Below are positions 17,428-27,879 of a stretch of DNA of 57,511 nucleotides, piece after piece. The notes beneath the pieces are model-generated. The model did no database searches, was not told the DNA's origin, and saw nothing but the letters and a program-made list of their open reading frames with translations. A program made the position numbers and the translations under genes. Each line of letters starts with the position of its first letter. The first letter of the stretch is position 1. This stretch comes from Bacillota bacterium (GTDB taxonomy: Bacteria; Bacillota; UBA4882; UBA10575), in the NCBI GenBank assembly GCA_012735135.1, contig JAAYHY010000110.1:1-57511 (forward strand). The letters are read 5' to 3'.

Positions 17428-19191
17428 CTATAGCACCTCCCCGGCAGGCTCGACATCGGTGGTCAACTTTTCGAGGTCTGCCTGTAGCTTAGTAAACTCC
17501 TCCATCTGGTCCTCACGGATGAATTTGGCCTGGGCAATCCGCTCGCGAACCGGCAGCTCCAAGATGTTTTTAATCTCCATTCCTTTCTCCAGCAACTTAA
17601 TGGCCACATCCTCAAAGCTTAAGACGATCCTGAGCAGCGCCGCTTGCTTCTCCAGGGAGGTATAGGTGTCAATCTCGTGGAAGGCATTCTGGTGGAGGTA
17701 GTCTTCCCGGATGGAACGGGCGACTTCCATTGTCAATTGGTCCCGGGGCGACAAAGCGTCCACCCCGACCAGCCGGACGATCTCTTCCAACTCCGCTTCT
17801 TGTTGAAGAATGCGCATGGCCCGGCGCCGGAGGTTAACCCATTCTTCCCCGATTTCCCGGCGGAAATACTCATCCAGCCGCTCGTTATATAAGGAATAAC
17901 TTAGCAACCAGTTAATCGCCGGGAAGTGGCGGCGGTAAGCCAGCGTGGAATCCAGGCCCCAGAAGACCTTCACCACCCGTAGAGTGTTCTGGGCCACCGG
18001 TTCGGAGAGGTCACCGCCGGGCGGCGAAACCGCGCCCACTGCGGTAATCGAGCCTTCCCGCCGGTCTTGGCCTAAACAAAGCGTCCGCCCGGCCCGCTCG
18101 TAGAATTCGGCCAAACGGGATCCGAGGTAAGCCGGATAACCTTCTTCTCCCGGCATCTCTTCCAACCGGCCGGAAATCTCCCGGAGAGCCTCCGCCCACC
18201 GGGAAGTGGAGTCGGCCATAATCGCCACGTTATAGCCCATATCACGGAAATACTCGGCGATGGTAATTCCGGTGTAAATCGAAGCTTCCCGCGCCGCCAC
18301 CGGCATATCGGAAGTATTGGCCACCAAAACGGTCCGCTTCATCAGATCTTCACCGGTCCGCGGATCCCGCAGTTCGGGGAATTCGGTCAAGACATCGGTC
18401 ATCTCGTTCCCCCGCTCGCCGCAACCGACGTAAACGATAAGATCGGCATCGGCCCATTTGGCCAGTTGGTGCTGGACCACCGTCTTCCCGCTCCCGAAGG
18501 GGCCGGGGATGGCGGCGGTTCCACCACGGGCAATTGGAAAGAAAGTATCAATAATCCGTTGCCCGGTCGTCATAATCCGGTCCGGCGCCAACTTTTCCCG
18601 GTAAGGACGGGCCCGGCGCACCGGCCAACGTTGCATCAGCGTCAGTTCTTTAAGACCTTCCTCCGTCTCCACCACGGCAACGGTTTCGTCGACGGTAAAC
18701 TCGCCTTCCTCAATCCTGACCAGTTTTCCTTCGACGCCCGGCGGAACCAAAATCCGGTGTTCGATCACCACCGTCTCCTGGACAACGCCCAAGATATCCC
18801 CGGGTTCCACCTGATTGCCCACGGCCAGCCGGGGCGTAAAACGCCATTTCTTATCGCGAACCAGTCCCGGAACTTCAATTCCCCGGGCCAAACGGTTCCC
18901 TTGCAACGCCAAAACATCCAACGGCCGTTGGATCCCGTCGTAAATCGAACCGATCAGTCCCGGCCCCAGTTCAACACTTAACGGCGAACCGGTGGTATAA
19001 ACCGGGGCGCCGGGTCCGATCATACTGGTGTCTTCGTAAACCTGAATCGAAGCCTCTTCGCCACGGAGTTCAATGATCTCGCCAATTAACTTTTCATGCC
19101 CGACCCGGACCACATCAAACATCTTCGCGCCGGTAACACCTTCCGCTACCACCAAAGGCCCGGCCACTCTGATAATCTTTCCCGTACTCAC
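17428..19191 (-). CDS. atpA: V-type ATP synthase catalytic subunit A
   Basis: 587 residues. Walker A is [12 protein letters not shown] near residue 233. The catalytic-site segment [11 protein letters not shown] and [24 protein letters not shown] follow. The insertion domain (non-homologous region) between ~115 and 185 is characteristic of V/A-type rather than F-type ATPases. It starts at GTG overlapping the stop of subunit F in GTGA, so translation is probably coupled. Confidence 0.95.
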   Translation of the reverse strand: MSTGKIIRVAGPLVVAEGVTGAKMFDVVRVGHEKLIGEIIELRGEEASIQVYEDTSMIGPGAPVYTTGSPLSVELGPGLIGSIYDGIQRPLDVLALQGNRLARGIEVPGLVRDKKWRFTPRLAVGNQVEPGDILGVVQETVVIEHRILVPPGVEGKLVRIEEGEFTVDETVAVVETEEGLKELTLMQRWPVRRARPYREKLAPDRIMTTGQRIIDTFFPIARGGTAAIPGPFGSGKTVVQHQLAKWADADLIVYVGCGERGNEMTDVLTEFPELRDPRTGEDLMKRTVLVANTSDMPVAAREASIYTGITIAEYFRDMGYNVAIMADSTSRWAEALREISGRLEEMPGEEGYPAYLGSRLAEFYERAGRTLCLGQDRREGSITAVGAVSPPGGDLSEPVAQNTLRVVKVFWGLDSTLAYRRHFPAINWLLSYSLYNERLDEYFRREIGEEWVNLRRRAMRILQQEAELEEIVRLVGVDALSPRDQLTMEVARSIREDYLHQNAFHEIDTYTSLEKQAALLRIVLSFEDVAIKLLEKGMEIKNILELPVRERIAQAKFIREDQMEEFTKLQADLEKLTTDVEPAGEVL

Positions 19192-19529
19192 TGCTTACCG
19201 ACCTCTTTCCCCTTTAGGATATCCACACCGACCGCTCTCTCCACAATCCGCCTGATCCGCTCCGCGGCGTAGCCTTCGCTGCCGGCCACCCCCGGAATAT
19301 AGGTGATACACGGTAACGGTCTGCTACCCCATTCTTCAATCTCTCCTGTAAATCCCTGGGCGATGGATTCAGTGATAAAGATCACGCCGTAATCAAGGTC
19401 ATCCTTTAACTTAAAAAGTACATCCCTGGCTTCCTGGCCGCTCGCCACCGGAAAAAGTTCCAAACCCAATAAGCCAAAGCCGCGGATTAAATCTTCTTCC
19501 CCGATGACGGCCATTTTATAAATAGACAT
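19188..19529 (-). CDS. atpF: V-type ATP synthase subunit F
   Basis: 113 residues, a small Rossmann-like domain ([19 protein letters not shown]) and a C-terminal tail. It attaches to the D shaft in the rotor. It overlaps subunit C by 14 nt and subunit A by 4 nt; AGAAGGAGG precedes the ATG. Confidence 0.9.
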   Translation of the reverse strand: MSIYKMAVIGEEDLIRGFGLLGLELFPVASGQEARDVLFKLKDDLDYGVIFITESIAQGFTGEIEEWGSRPLPCITYIPGVAGSEGYAAERIRRIVERAVGVDILKGKEVGKQ

Positions 19530-20460
19530 CCCGCAACCTCCTTCTGACCGTCTCTTCCGGAAGTTGATTCAGCTTCCCGGTGAAGACCAGACGCAGATTA
19601 AGGATCTCCCTTTCTTTGGCCAACAAATAACCAATTAGCGGTTCGATCCCGAGCGGAACCATTTTGGCTGCTTTGGCAATGGCCAGCAGATAATCGTCGA
19701 TCGCCCGTTCCAGGGAGGAAAGTTCGATGAGGATGCGGTCCCCACCCCGCACGAGATCCCGGTAGGGCGTGCGCTCCAAAAGGATGCCTAACTCCGGTTG
19801 GGATTCTTCAAACCGGGACCGCCAATCATCCCGGCGAATAAAGCCCGGCTCCACCAGAAAACGGGTTAGTTCTCCGGGCGCCGCGTCCCTTTTCCGCAGC
19901 CGGAGAAAGATCATGAGGTTCAACAGATCCATCCGTGCCCGCCAGTAATCCCGGAGTAAACCGGTGTGCTTACCGAAGATCCGCCAGCCATACCGGTAGT
20001 AAGCCTGATCCAAAGCAGCCGCCCGGTCGGGCCCGGCCTCCGGCAGACTGGTCAAGACCGCTTGAAACTCCGGTGGTAAAGTCGTATAATCCCCGGCTGC
20101 CACCATCCTCTTCAGTTCCGGAAAGGGGATTACCCCCAACCGGCTGGGCTGAACATTACCGTCGGCGACCAGCAACAATTTTAAGTTTTGCAGGTCCCAC
20201 CGGTGTAAGAAAACCAGAAGTTCGGGAGCATCCCCCGTCAGATCCCGTAAAAATTGATAGACCCGGAAAAGCTCTTCCTCAAAAGCCGCCTCGTAATCGG
20301 CGGCCCGCCCATCTAAAGAATAGGCTGTCTCTTCCAATAAACGTAAGGCCTCTGGCACCGAGGTTGCCTTGAGCAAACGCTCAAAAAAGGCGGTGGGGAG
20401 CAACTTCGTCTCGAGGATGCGGATACGACCAACGGCATAAGCGTAGTCTCGGTCAGCCAT
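19516..20460 (-). CDS. atpC: V-type ATP synthase subunit C
   Basis: About 314 residues, helical. It starts MADRDYAYAVGRIRILETKLL, typical of the funnel-shaped subunit C/AC39 that links the rotor shaft to the proteolipid ring. Two starts are possible: ATG 20478, which overlaps the stop of subunit E in ATGA, and ATG 20460, which has GGGGGGTG 5 nt upstream. I prefer 20460. Confidence 0.9.
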   Translation of the reverse strand: MADRDYAYAVGRIRILETKLLPTAFFERLLKATSVPEALRLLEETAYSLDGRAADYEAAFEEELFRVYQFLRDLTGDAPELLVFLHRWDLQNLKLLLVADGNVQPSRLGVIPFPELKRMVAAGDYTTLPPEFQAVLTSLPEAGPDRAAALDQAYYRYGWRIFGKHTGLLRDYWRARMDLLNLMIFLRLRKRDAAPGELTRFLVEPGFIRRDDWRSRFEESQPELGILLERTPYRDLVRGGDRILIELSSLERAIDDYLLAIAKAAKMVPLGIEPLIGYLLAKEREILNLRLVFTGKLNQLPEETVRRRLRDVYL

Positions 20461-20474
20461 CTTCACACCCCCCG

Positions 20475-21077
20475 TCATGAAAATAGGATTCCGGCAACCT
20501 CCGGAAAATATCTTTCTTCCAGGTCGCTTAAGATTGATTCGAAAGAAGCATTCACTTCATAGGTGGAACTGGAAAGGAGAAATCCTCCCCGGATCGCCGC
20601 CGGTTCGGTCCGCAACTTCAAATTACCCGGATGCCCCTTCCGGACCAATTCTTGATTAACCTGGGCAATAACCTTGGTCCAAATCCCCTTTTCCGCAGCG
20701 GACACCGCGATGGTCTCCTCGCCGTCCTCCACGGTGGACAGGAGCAGGTCTTGATAAAGCCGGATCTTCTCCTCCGCCGGCAGATTGGCCAGAGCGGAAA
20801 GGGCTTCTTCAAAAGCGTTGTGGATCAATTCTTGCTTGGTGCGCAGGAGACGTAATTTATTATCCATCTCCGCTTCACGGAGAATCCGGTCGGCTTCCTC
20901 CTGACCGCGCTGGCGGTAATCTTTCCGGATGGCGTCAACCTTTTCCGCCGTCGCCTGCCGGTACTCAGCCGCCAACCGCTGGGCTTCCTCCTGACTACGC
21001 GCCTTTATTTCCCGGGCTTCTTTGCGGGCTGCTTCCAGAATCCGGTTTGTTAATTCCGTCAATTCTTGGGCCATCAT
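20475..21077 (-). CDS. atpE: V-type ATP synthase subunit E
   Basis: About 200 residues. The N-terminal half is a long charged coiled coil (ILEAARKEAREIKARSQEEAQR). The C-terminal globular part contains GGFLLSSSTYEVNASFESIL. It pairs with the small G-type stalk subunit encoded at 23,505 to form the peripheral stator. ATG 21077 and 21074 are both plausible after AGGTGGG. It follows subunit K by about 10 nt. Confidence 0.9.
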   Translation of the reverse strand: MMAQELTELTNRILEAARKEAREIKARSQEEAQRLAAEYRQATAEKVDAIRKDYRQRGQEEADRILREAEMDNKLRLLRTKQELIHNAFEEALSALANLPAEEKIRLYQDLLLSTVEDGEETIAVSAAEKGIWTKVIAQVNQELVRKGHPGNLKLRTEPAAIRGGFLLSSSTYEVNASFESILSDLEERYFPEVAGILFS

Positions 21078-21086
21078 AAATCCCAC

Positions 21087-21575
<489 letters not shown>

Positions 21576-21594
21576 TTAAGAAAATATTGATGTT

Positions 21595-23505
21595 CTACAG
21601 TTTTAAGGGGGCAAAAGGCCTTCCCCCGCCAGTAAAAAAGGTATTAAAAAACTCTAAATACTGTAACCGGCTGGAATGCACATAGGCGCCAAGGATGTTT
21701 AAGCCGAAATTGAGGGCGTGTCCAAACAGGAAAATCACCACGGCGAAAATCCACCCGACCGGCGCTCCCCAGGTCATTTTGACAAACAAATTGATGATCG
21801 ACCCCATTACCGCCCCGGAGAGTCCCAACGCCATCAGCCGGGAATAGGAGAGCACATCACTGAAGAAACTAACACTGCCATAGATGGTCAGAAGTCCCCC
21901 GGGAATCGCCTTTAACTTCGCCCAGAGGCCCTTTTTGCCCCGGGTGTTCCCGACGATTAATAAAACCGCCGTGACCAAAGTCGTATATTTGATTGGTTGG
22001 GCGTAAGCGGCAAGGCCAAGTTGGGAACCACCGGCCAACAACAAAAGACTGGTCAAAAATAAAAGCCAGACCCCTTTCCCCCAGATCGCTTCCGCCCAAT
22101 CCCCGTTTTTAATGCACATCCAGGCGCTGAGCACCGTGCCCGTATAGAGCTGGACAAGGCCCAGTCCAAGGGCGACGATTAATAAGAGTTGCGGTTTTTC
22201 GATCACATTAAATAACCCCGGGTAAAGAGAGTACCCGAAGATACTGGAAGTGAGGAGGCCAAAGAAGACCGCGCCCAGACCACTGACGAAGAAGAGCCAA
22301 GCCATCTTCCGGCCCCCCGGCCGCATCGTGATCTTGGCCATCAGTACCACGCAGATCATGGAAAGCAACAACCCGTAGCCGGCATCGCCTAAAGCCATCC
22401 CATAACAAAGGAAGAAGAAAGGGGCAATGGCGGCCGACGGGTCAACCTCATCCTGCCGGGGTAAGCTAAAGGCTTCCACCAGTTTTTCAAAGGGGGTGAA
22501 GACCTTTTTGTTCTCCAACAGAATCGGGATCTCCTCATCCTCTTGGGGGTCACTAAAGTGTAGATAATTGGGGAGTCCCAAGGCGGTAATCACTTGCTCG
22601 ACGCGGGAGGCTTGCGCCGCAGGGACCCAGCCTTCCAGTCCGAAAACGGCCTTCCCCGTCAGTAATTGCCGGTGGGCTTCCACCTGTAACCTTTGGTTAT
22701 ACCAATAATCATTAAGGGTCAGAAAGAGGGGGCGTTCTTCCGCCAGGGTCTTCAGCCGCTCCTCCATCCGGGCGAGACTGGTCTCCAGTTCTTGTTTCTT
22801 CGCGTTCAAGACCGCCAACTGTTCACCGACAGTACCGGCGGTCAACTCCGGCCGGACCGGAACAAACCCTTTCGCCCGTAAAACCTCTTCCGCCCGGGAG
22901 TCCCGCTGGTAAAAGAAGATAAGATATGAATGGTAATCATCGGCGCCAACCTGGCAAAAACAATAAGCGATCCCCTCCAGGGCCAGCGCTTCGGTTAAAA
23001 TCCACGGTTCCCGGTCAAAACTACCCAATAAAACTCCAATCCGCCGGGAACCATTCCAGGCCTCCGCCGGCAGATCCAACCCGGCCCAGGGTTGTAAATT
23101 CTCAATCTCCCGTTCGACCTTTATTTTTTCTTGTTCCAGCCGGGTATGTTCTTTTTCGGCGTCAAAAATCTCTGCGCTGAGCCTGGCGGCCTCTTCCCTT
23201 TTCGCCAGGTAATTTTGGTGCTCCTCCCAGGTCAACACCGTCTTTGTCCCGGCAAATTGTTCAATAAAATTTGGTTTTTGCGGGGCGAACCGCTCGAAGA
23301 TCGCCAGCACCCGGTTGATCTCATTCAGTTTTTCATCGATCCGCCGCAGTTCGCTCCCGATTGCTTCTCCCGTCTCGACCCGGTTTGCTTCCTCGGCTGG
23401 TTTGATCAATTCCACAAGGCCAAGGCGTTGCAATTCCGACAGAAAAGAGGCTTTATGCCGTTTAAGTCCATAAAGCTCCAGCCGCTTCATCGGTACAATG
23501 GCCAT
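21595..23505 (-). CDS. atpI: V-type ATP synthase subunit I (a-type stator subunit)
   Basis: 636 residues. The N-terminal cytoplasmic half (~1-330) has coiled coils. The membrane half begins near FFFLCYGMALGDAGYGLLLS and has about seven helices, with SYSRLMALGLSGAVMG and HALNFGLNILGAYVHSSRLQ. The last two segments are the family signature and face the proteolipid ring; the Arg in the SYSRLMALGL helix is the likely ion-release residue. The ATG overlaps the stop of the upstream G subunit by one base. Confidence 0.93.
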   Translation of the reverse strand: MAIVPMKRLELYGLKRHKASFLSELQRLGLVELIKPAEEANRVETGEAIGSELRRIDEKLNEINRVLAIFERFAPQKPNFIEQFAGTKTVLTWEEHQNYLAKREEAARLSAEIFDAEKEHTRLEQEKIKVEREIENLQPWAGLDLPAEAWNGSRRIGVLLGSFDREPWILTEALALEGIAYCFCQVGADDYHSYLIFFYQRDSRAEEVLRAKGFVPVRPELTAGTVGEQLAVLNAKKQELETSLARMEERLKTLAEERPLFLTLNDYWYNQRLQVEAHRQLLTGKAVFGLEGWVPAAQASRVEQVITALGLPNYLHFSDPQEDEEIPILLENKKVFTPFEKLVEAFSLPRQDEVDPSAAIAPFFFLCYGMALGDAGYGLLLSMICVVLMAKITMRPGGRKMAWLFFVSGLGAVFFGLLTSSIFGYSLYPGLFNVIEKPQLLLIVALGLGLVQLYTGTVLSAWMCIKNGDWAEAIWGKGVWLLFLTSLLLLAGGSQLGLAAYAQPIKYTTLVTAVLLIVGNTRGKKGLWAKLKAIPGGLLTIYGSVSFFSDVLSYSRLMALGLSGAVMGSIINLFVKMTWGAPVGWIFAVVIFLFGHALNFGLNILGAYVHSSRLQYLEFFNTFFTGGGRPFAPLKL

Positions 23506-23816
23506 TATCCTCTAATCCTTTCTTTAATAAAATCAATCACCGCCGGCACCTTTTCCGCCGCTTTCCTCCGTAACTCTTTGATCTCCTGATCGGTCGTCCT
23601 TCCTAAGGCGGCGGCTTTTTCTTCCGCTTCCGCCCGGATCCGCGCCAGCTCCGCTTTTCCTTCTTTCCGGGCGGTCGTCAGCATTTGCTCTTCTTCCGCC
23701 ACCAACTCTTGGCGCTGTGCCGCCAAGTACGCAGCGGCTTCTTGCTTTGCCTCGTCCACCAGCCGATCCGCCTCTTCCTCCACGGAAGTCAATTGTTGCC
23801 AGATCTCTTTCGCCAT
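23505..23816 (-). CDS. V-type ATP synthase peripheral stalk subunit G/H (NtpF-like)
   Basis: 103 residues, nearly all one charged coiled coil rich in Ala, Glu, Lys and Arg. This is the form of the small stator partner of subunit E (Thermus subunit G, Enterococcus NtpF). It heads the G-I-K-E-C-F-A-B-D order known from Thermus. ATG at 23816 is chosen because AAGGAGG lies within the upstream extension of the frame. Confidence 0.85.
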   Translation of the reverse strand: MAKEIWQQLTSVEEEADRLVDEAKQEAAAYLAAQRQELVAEEEQMLTTARKEGKAELARIRAEAEEKAAALGRTTDQEIKELRRKAAEKVPAVIDFIKERIRG

Positions 23817-23931
23817 GCTTTTATCCTCCTTCGCCAACGCCTCCCAGAGGTGGAATAACCTTCACAAAAACCAAATATTCTATTTCTCTATCCAAAGACA
23901 AAAGTCCTTGTAAATCTTTTTAAAAAAACTT

Positions 23932-24162
23932 CTATTTACCTCCTTTGCTTTCGCCGGCGGCGATCAAAATAAGGCCGGTAAGGCCCACGGCAAAACCAAG
24001 GAGCGCGCCGATGATTCCGGTATAAGGCTCTCCACCGTACTGTTGACCAATGAGGCAACCAAGACCAAACCCGGCCAGTACCGAGCTGGTCAACCCAAAG
24101 GCCGTCACAAAATGGAGAAGCCAGCCCCTGAACCGGGGCCCCTTCCGCTTCGGCTTGGTCAT
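23932..24162 (-). CDS. AtpZ/AtpI-like small membrane protein
   Basis: 76 residues: a basic start (MTKPKRKGPRFRGW) and two membrane helices, GLTSSVLAGFGLGCLIGQQY and IIGALLGFAVGLTGLILIA. This is the layout of AtpZ/AtpI-family proteins that usually precede F-type ATPase operons and are linked to c-ring assembly or Mg2+ handling. Here it stands 115 nt before a V-type operon. The start is ATG 24162 with AAAGGTG 5 nt upstream, within the end of the B12-protein gene region. The gap after it holds no clear promoter. Confidence 0.6.
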   Translation of the reverse strand: MTKPKRKGPRFRGWLLHFVTAFGLTSSVLAGFGLGCLIGQQYGGEPYTGIIGALLGFAVGLTGLILIAAGESKGGK

Positions 24163-24173
24163 GGTTACACCTT

Positions 24174-25808
24174 TCAACCGCTGCGCTCGGACCCGGCCAA
24201 GCGTTCCTTTTCCCCGGTCACCCGCTGGTTCTCTTCATCCCACAACCGGCAGGCCCCTTGCCACATCCGGGTTTTGATCCGGCCCGGCGCCACCGGGGAG
24301 CCTTTCAACTGAGGCGCATCTAAAATTCCCAACGCCACCGCCTGGGCCAAGGTCTCCGGATCGGTAAAGGGGTCCTCGCTTTCGGCCGCCCCCAACTCCC
24401 GGATGGCTTTCAAAATTAGCTCCGCTTCGGCAATCAGCTCGTCCTTTCTCCTGACCACCCGGGGGTCCAGCGTCGGATCGGGGGCGTCATAGAGATAGTT
24501 TTTGAGAACACCATGGACAATCCCACAGCTCTCGATGATCTCCGGCGGAGTCGCCAGATGTTCGGCTTCACAGTAGGCCACCACGTGGATGATATGGGGG
24601 GAGAGCCCCAATCCCAGAACGGTAGAGGCGGCCAATTGGCCTTTGGCCACCTCCGGTTTGACGGAAAGGCTGGCCAGCCCGGCCCGGATCTGCCGGTAGA
24701 CTTTAAACCCGTCATCCTCCAAACGTCCCACCAGCTCCAAGCCGGCCAAGGCTTTGCCCAAATCCATTATCCCACTGGTTCCCGGTGGATTATTCAGCAT
24801 AAGCTGGGCGATATAGTCCCGGACCCCGGCCTTTTTGGCGTTATAGGCCGCCAGGTAAAAGGCGGCCACTGCCACCGAATCGGGGGCGCCCCGCAGGCTC
24901 CAGTGGTGGGCTTCGTTTACTTCCACCGGAATCCCGCGCTGCCCGTACCAGGCCATCGCCGCCTGGTTTTCCCGGACCGCCGCCGCCACCGGGCGGTTGG
25001 CCCGCCCATCCAGCTGGCTATACCAGAATAAAGGAATGGCCGCCCAGGCGTTTTTGATTGTCCGGGTCGCCAACTCCGCCCATTTAATTAGATCCCGGGT
25101 CCCGCTGTAACAACGGAGGAGCGGATAGTTGCCGGTCCGGGAAGCCTGGTAGATCCGGAGCAGATCTTCTTCCCGGCGCAAGGGAACGCCGCCGGCCCCT
25201 TCCTGTTTCGGATCCATCTCCTCCGGACGGAAAAAGGATTCTTGGGCGTTTTGGTCCGGTCCCAGGGAGATGATATCTAATATCTTGGCCTCGGCGATGG
25301 TTTTCACCCCTTGCACCGTCTCCTCCAGGCTCGGCAGTCCAAAATGGTGCCGGAGCAAGGGATAGGGGTGTTTTTGCCCCATCCTTGCCAAAAGGGTCTC
25401 CACACCCGGGCCAACTTCTTGACTTGTCACTTCGCCCTTGAGAAAAGAGACCACCGCGCTTTCTTCCTCTTCGCCGGTGAAGATCCGGGTGAAAAGACCG
25501 CTTTCCGCCGCCACCTTGGCCACGGCGGGAGTCCCGCCAAAAATCAGCTTCTGGCCGGTAAGACCCGCTTCCTGCAAGGCATTTTTCAAGTCGGCGAAGA
25601 GGCGCGCCGCCACTTCGGGAGTCAGGCGGTAACTTAAAGCCAGATAATCGGGTTCCGCCTCCTGGAGCGCCCCGATGAGCTGGGCTGGTTTAACCCCGAT
25701 CCCTAAAAAGGTGGTCTGGTAACCGCAGAGTTCCGCCAGATTCAGGAAGTTATAGACTCCGGCCACGTGCACGCAATTGCCGATGGTCGCCGCGATAATC
25801 TTCTTCAT
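24174..25808 (-). CDS. B12-binding domain protein with large C-terminal domain, function unknown
   Basis: 544 residues. The N-terminal ~130 form a Rossmann-like cobalamin-binding domain. His14 and Gly17 fit DxHxxG, a Ser follows after exactly 41 residues (S59) and GG occurs at 91-92, matching base-off/His-on B12 proteins. The Asp of DxH is Cys12 here. The C-terminal ~400 residues (LNNPPGTSGIMDLGKALAGLEL, HIIHVVAYCEAEHLA) look like a barrel domain reminiscent of glutamate-mutase E chains, but I cannot confirm that. If so, it would be a single-chain mutase-like protein. It starts one base inside the stop of the octopine-dehydrogenase-like gene, so the two are probably co-translated. Confidence 0.65.
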   Translation of the reverse strand: MKKIIAATIGNCVHVAGVYNFLNLAELCGYQTTFLGIGVKPAQLIGALQEAEPDYLALSYRLTPEVAARLFADLKNALQEAGLTGQKLIFGGTPAVAKVAAESGLFTRIFTGEEEESAVVSFLKGEVTSQEVGPGVETLLARMGQKHPYPLLRHHFGLPSLEETVQGVKTIAEAKILDIISLGPDQNAQESFFRPEEMDPKQEGAGGVPLRREEDLLRIYQASRTGNYPLLRCYSGTRDLIKWAELATRTIKNAWAAIPLFWYSQLDGRANRPVAAAVRENQAAMAWYGQRGIPVEVNEAHHWSLRGAPDSVAVAAFYLAAYNAKKAGVRDYIAQLMLNNPPGTSGIMDLGKALAGLELVGRLEDDGFKVYRQIRAGLASLSVKPEVAKGQLAASTVLGLGLSPHIIHVVAYCEAEHLATPPEIIESCGIVHGVLKNYLYDAPDPTLDPRVVRRKDELIAEAELILKAIRELGAAESEDPFTDPETLAQAVALGILDAPQLKGSPVAPGRIKTRMWQGACRLWDEENQRVTGEKERLAGSERSG

Positions 25809-26932
25809 CAGAGATCGCCCTCCAAAGCCAGCCGCCGGATCTCGGCCACGGTCAAACCGGCCAGCCCCATCCTTTCGATGGTCCGTCCTTCCGCCCAGTA
25901 ATCGGTCTGGTTCATCAAGGAAGCCAAATGAATGATATTATCGATGGTCGGGGTCGCCACCTTTAGATGTTTCCCCAAAGCGGCAATGGGTACCAGACTC
26001 ATCGACACATCTTCCCATAAATATCTGTGGTTAACCATGGACGGCGCGTTAATCCCCTTATAACCCGGGTTATTGCGCATCGCTTCAAAGAGGGTTTTCC
26101 CCGGGGCGTCATAAGCCATATATAGCCACTCCCGCGCCGACATCGCCCGGATCCCCAGAGCGGCGGCCACGGCCACCCGCTCGGCATCAAGAGCCTCCAA
26201 AACCCTTGCTACGGAGGGCGTCACCCCTTCCATGTAAAACTGGAACTCCCCGCGGGTCGACTCGATCCGGGCCGCGTTTAAAACCGTCAACGCCGGATGG
26301 AAGATAGCTCCGATATTGTTCAAACTGGTCTTCAGCACATTATCACCCGGCACAAACTGGGGAAAGATCGTCCTTAACTTCGCAACCAGCTCCGCCGTGC
26401 GGTTCCCCGGCAGGGCGGCAACAGGGATATTATTCTTAATCCCGAAGATGCGGACTTGGGCCGGGTTGATATTGCGGCTGGCATAGAGCAGAGTCTGGGC
26501 TTCGCCCAGCACGACTTGGGCTTGACAACCCACCCTTTTTAAGATCGCCCGGAATTCCAGAGCGCCACCGGTCCGCCCCGGATTCAAGAGGATATATTGG
26601 CCGTCCCGCAAGTAGGGAGCCACTTGTTCGGCAATAAAAGCATGGCCGTTGGCCGGGACAACGACCATTAGAATCTCCGCTTCCCGCAGGGCGGCGGCCA
26701 AATCGGTGGTGGCCAGTTCCACCGGGCCGAAGCCTTCAATCACTCCGGAGAGTTCGATCCCGCCCATCAACCGCACCGGTTCTAACCGTTCCTCCGAACG
26801 GTTGTACAAATTCACTTTATAACCGGCCATCCCTAAATGACCGGCCATCGCCATCCCGCCATGCCCCGCCCCTAAAACACAGATCCGGGGGGCTTCCGCG
26901 GACTGATTCCGTTGTTCATGAATATAAACCAT
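25808..26932 (-). CDS. NAD/NADP octopine dehydrogenase family protein
   Basis: 374 residues. The N-terminal Rossmann fold has CVLGAGHGGMAMAGHLGMAG. The helical C-terminal domain has NIGAIFHPALTVLNAARIES, whose His is the catalytic His expected in octopine/opine dehydrogenases. The family joins an amino acid and a 2-oxoacid reductively, or runs in reverse. It overlaps the B12-protein gene by one base, suggesting a shared pathway on an amino acid or opine-like compound (inference). The ATG has GTGAGGTGG upstream. Confidence 0.8.
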   Translation of the reverse strand: MVYIHEQRNQSAEAPRICVLGAGHGGMAMAGHLGMAGYKVNLYNRSEERLEPVRLMGGIELSGVIEGFGPVELATTDLAAALREAEILMVVVPANGHAFIAEQVAPYLRDGQYILLNPGRTGGALEFRAILKRVGCQAQVVLGEAQTLLYASRNINPAQVRIFGIKNNIPVAALPGNRTAELVAKLRTIFPQFVPGDNVLKTSLNNIGAIFHPALTVLNAARIESTRGEFQFYMEGVTPSVARVLEALDAERVAVAAALGIRAMSAREWLYMAYDAPGKTLFEAMRNNPGYKGINAPSMVNHRYLWEDVSMSLVPIAALGKHLKVATPTIDNIIHLASLMNQTDYWAEGRTIERMGLAGLTVAEIRRLALEGDL

Positions 26933-26997
26933 GCAACCACCTCACCACAGCGAATTTTCTTTGTGATCCGATATATCCTATCAGTTCCACTCCCGTC

Positions 26998-27726
26998 TTA
27001 TTCCAACGCAAAGCTAACCGTAAAGGCCGACCGGATACTAATCTCCCCCGGCGCCAAAGTGTCAACCCACGTTTCCGCCGTCCCGTCGTAAGCCCGGAAG
27101 GAGAGATTAGGTACGGTCGCCACCGGGTAAACATTGGTTCTCTCCTCCTGCACCCGATGGGGACGGCCGATGGTTTGGCCTAACTCCTTGGCCAGCCGGG
27201 CCGCTTTCGCCTGCGCCGCCCGGACCGCTTCGGCCTGGGCTTGCTCCTGGTACTTCGCCAGGTCGCTCCGGCGGAACTGGATCCCTTCAATATAATTAAC
27301 CCCTGCCGCCAAAAAACTACTGAGTAAATCCTCAAATTTGGTTAGATCCGTTAACCGGACCACAATACTTTTCCGCACAAAGTAGGCAATAAACTCTTTC
27401 TTTTCGTAGTTGTCCCGGTACCGGGGTTCAATACTGAGCTGTCCGGTCTGGATCTGCGCCGGTTCAACCTGAAACTGTTCAGCCAAGGCGATAATATTAC
27501 GGACCCGCGTATCATTGGCTTTCTTGGCCGCCGCAATATCCCGGTGGGAAGTCTCTACCGCCATGGCGATCACGACCTCATCCGGCGTCACCTTTACTTC
27601 CGCTTCCCCCAAAACTGTAATCAACCGGGGCTCCCCGGCCGCCACCGTCGGCATAAAGAAAACTAAACTCAAGAGCAAGACCAGACCGCAGAACCCGAAA
27701 CCAATTTTCCCTGGTAAGTTTTTCAT
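26998..27726 (-). CDS. Secreted SIMPL (DUF541) domain protein
   Basis: 242 residues. A signal peptide (MKNLPGKIGFGFCGLVLLL..., cut near VAAGEP) is followed by the SIMPL domain, recognised by LITVLGEAEVKVTPDEVVI and the later QTGQLSIEPRY. These exported proteins are of uncertain role. ATG at 27726 is chosen because GGAGGGGG lies just upstream. It is first in line on this strand after the acn terminator, 65 nt before the octopine-dehydrogenase-like gene; co-transcription is possible. Confidence 0.8.
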   Translation of the reverse strand: MKNLPGKIGFGFCGLVLLLSLVFFMPTVAAGEPRLITVLGEAEVKVTPDEVVIAMAVETSHRDIAAAKKANDTRVRNIIALAEQFQVEPAQIQTGQLSIEPRYRDNYEKKEFIAYFVRKSIVVRLTDLTKFEDLLSSFLAAGVNYIEGIQFRRSDLAKYQEQAQAEAVRAAQAKAARLAKELGQTIGRPHRVQEERTNVYPVATVPNLSFRAYDGTAETWVDTLAPGEISIRSAFTVSFALE

Positions 27727-27798
27727 CGCGCTCCCCCTCCGCACTTTAGTTTTACAAACTTAACGCCAGGTAATTTGGTTAGTTCCACCTCATCACAG

Positions 27799-27860
27799 TA
27801 AAAAAAAGGAAGATCCGATCACCTCTGATCTCCCTTCTTGATGCGATATAGATCTTCCTT
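27799..27860 (-). terminator. Rho-independent terminator of the aconitase-family gene
   Basis: On the minus strand, AAGGAAGATC at 27,851-27,860 pairs with GATCTTCC at 27,808-27,815, followed by eight T. The 35-nt loop contains a smaller GATCAGAGGTGATC hairpin. Confidence 0.75.
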
Positions 27861-27879
27861 CTTAAGAAAGTGAAAACTT

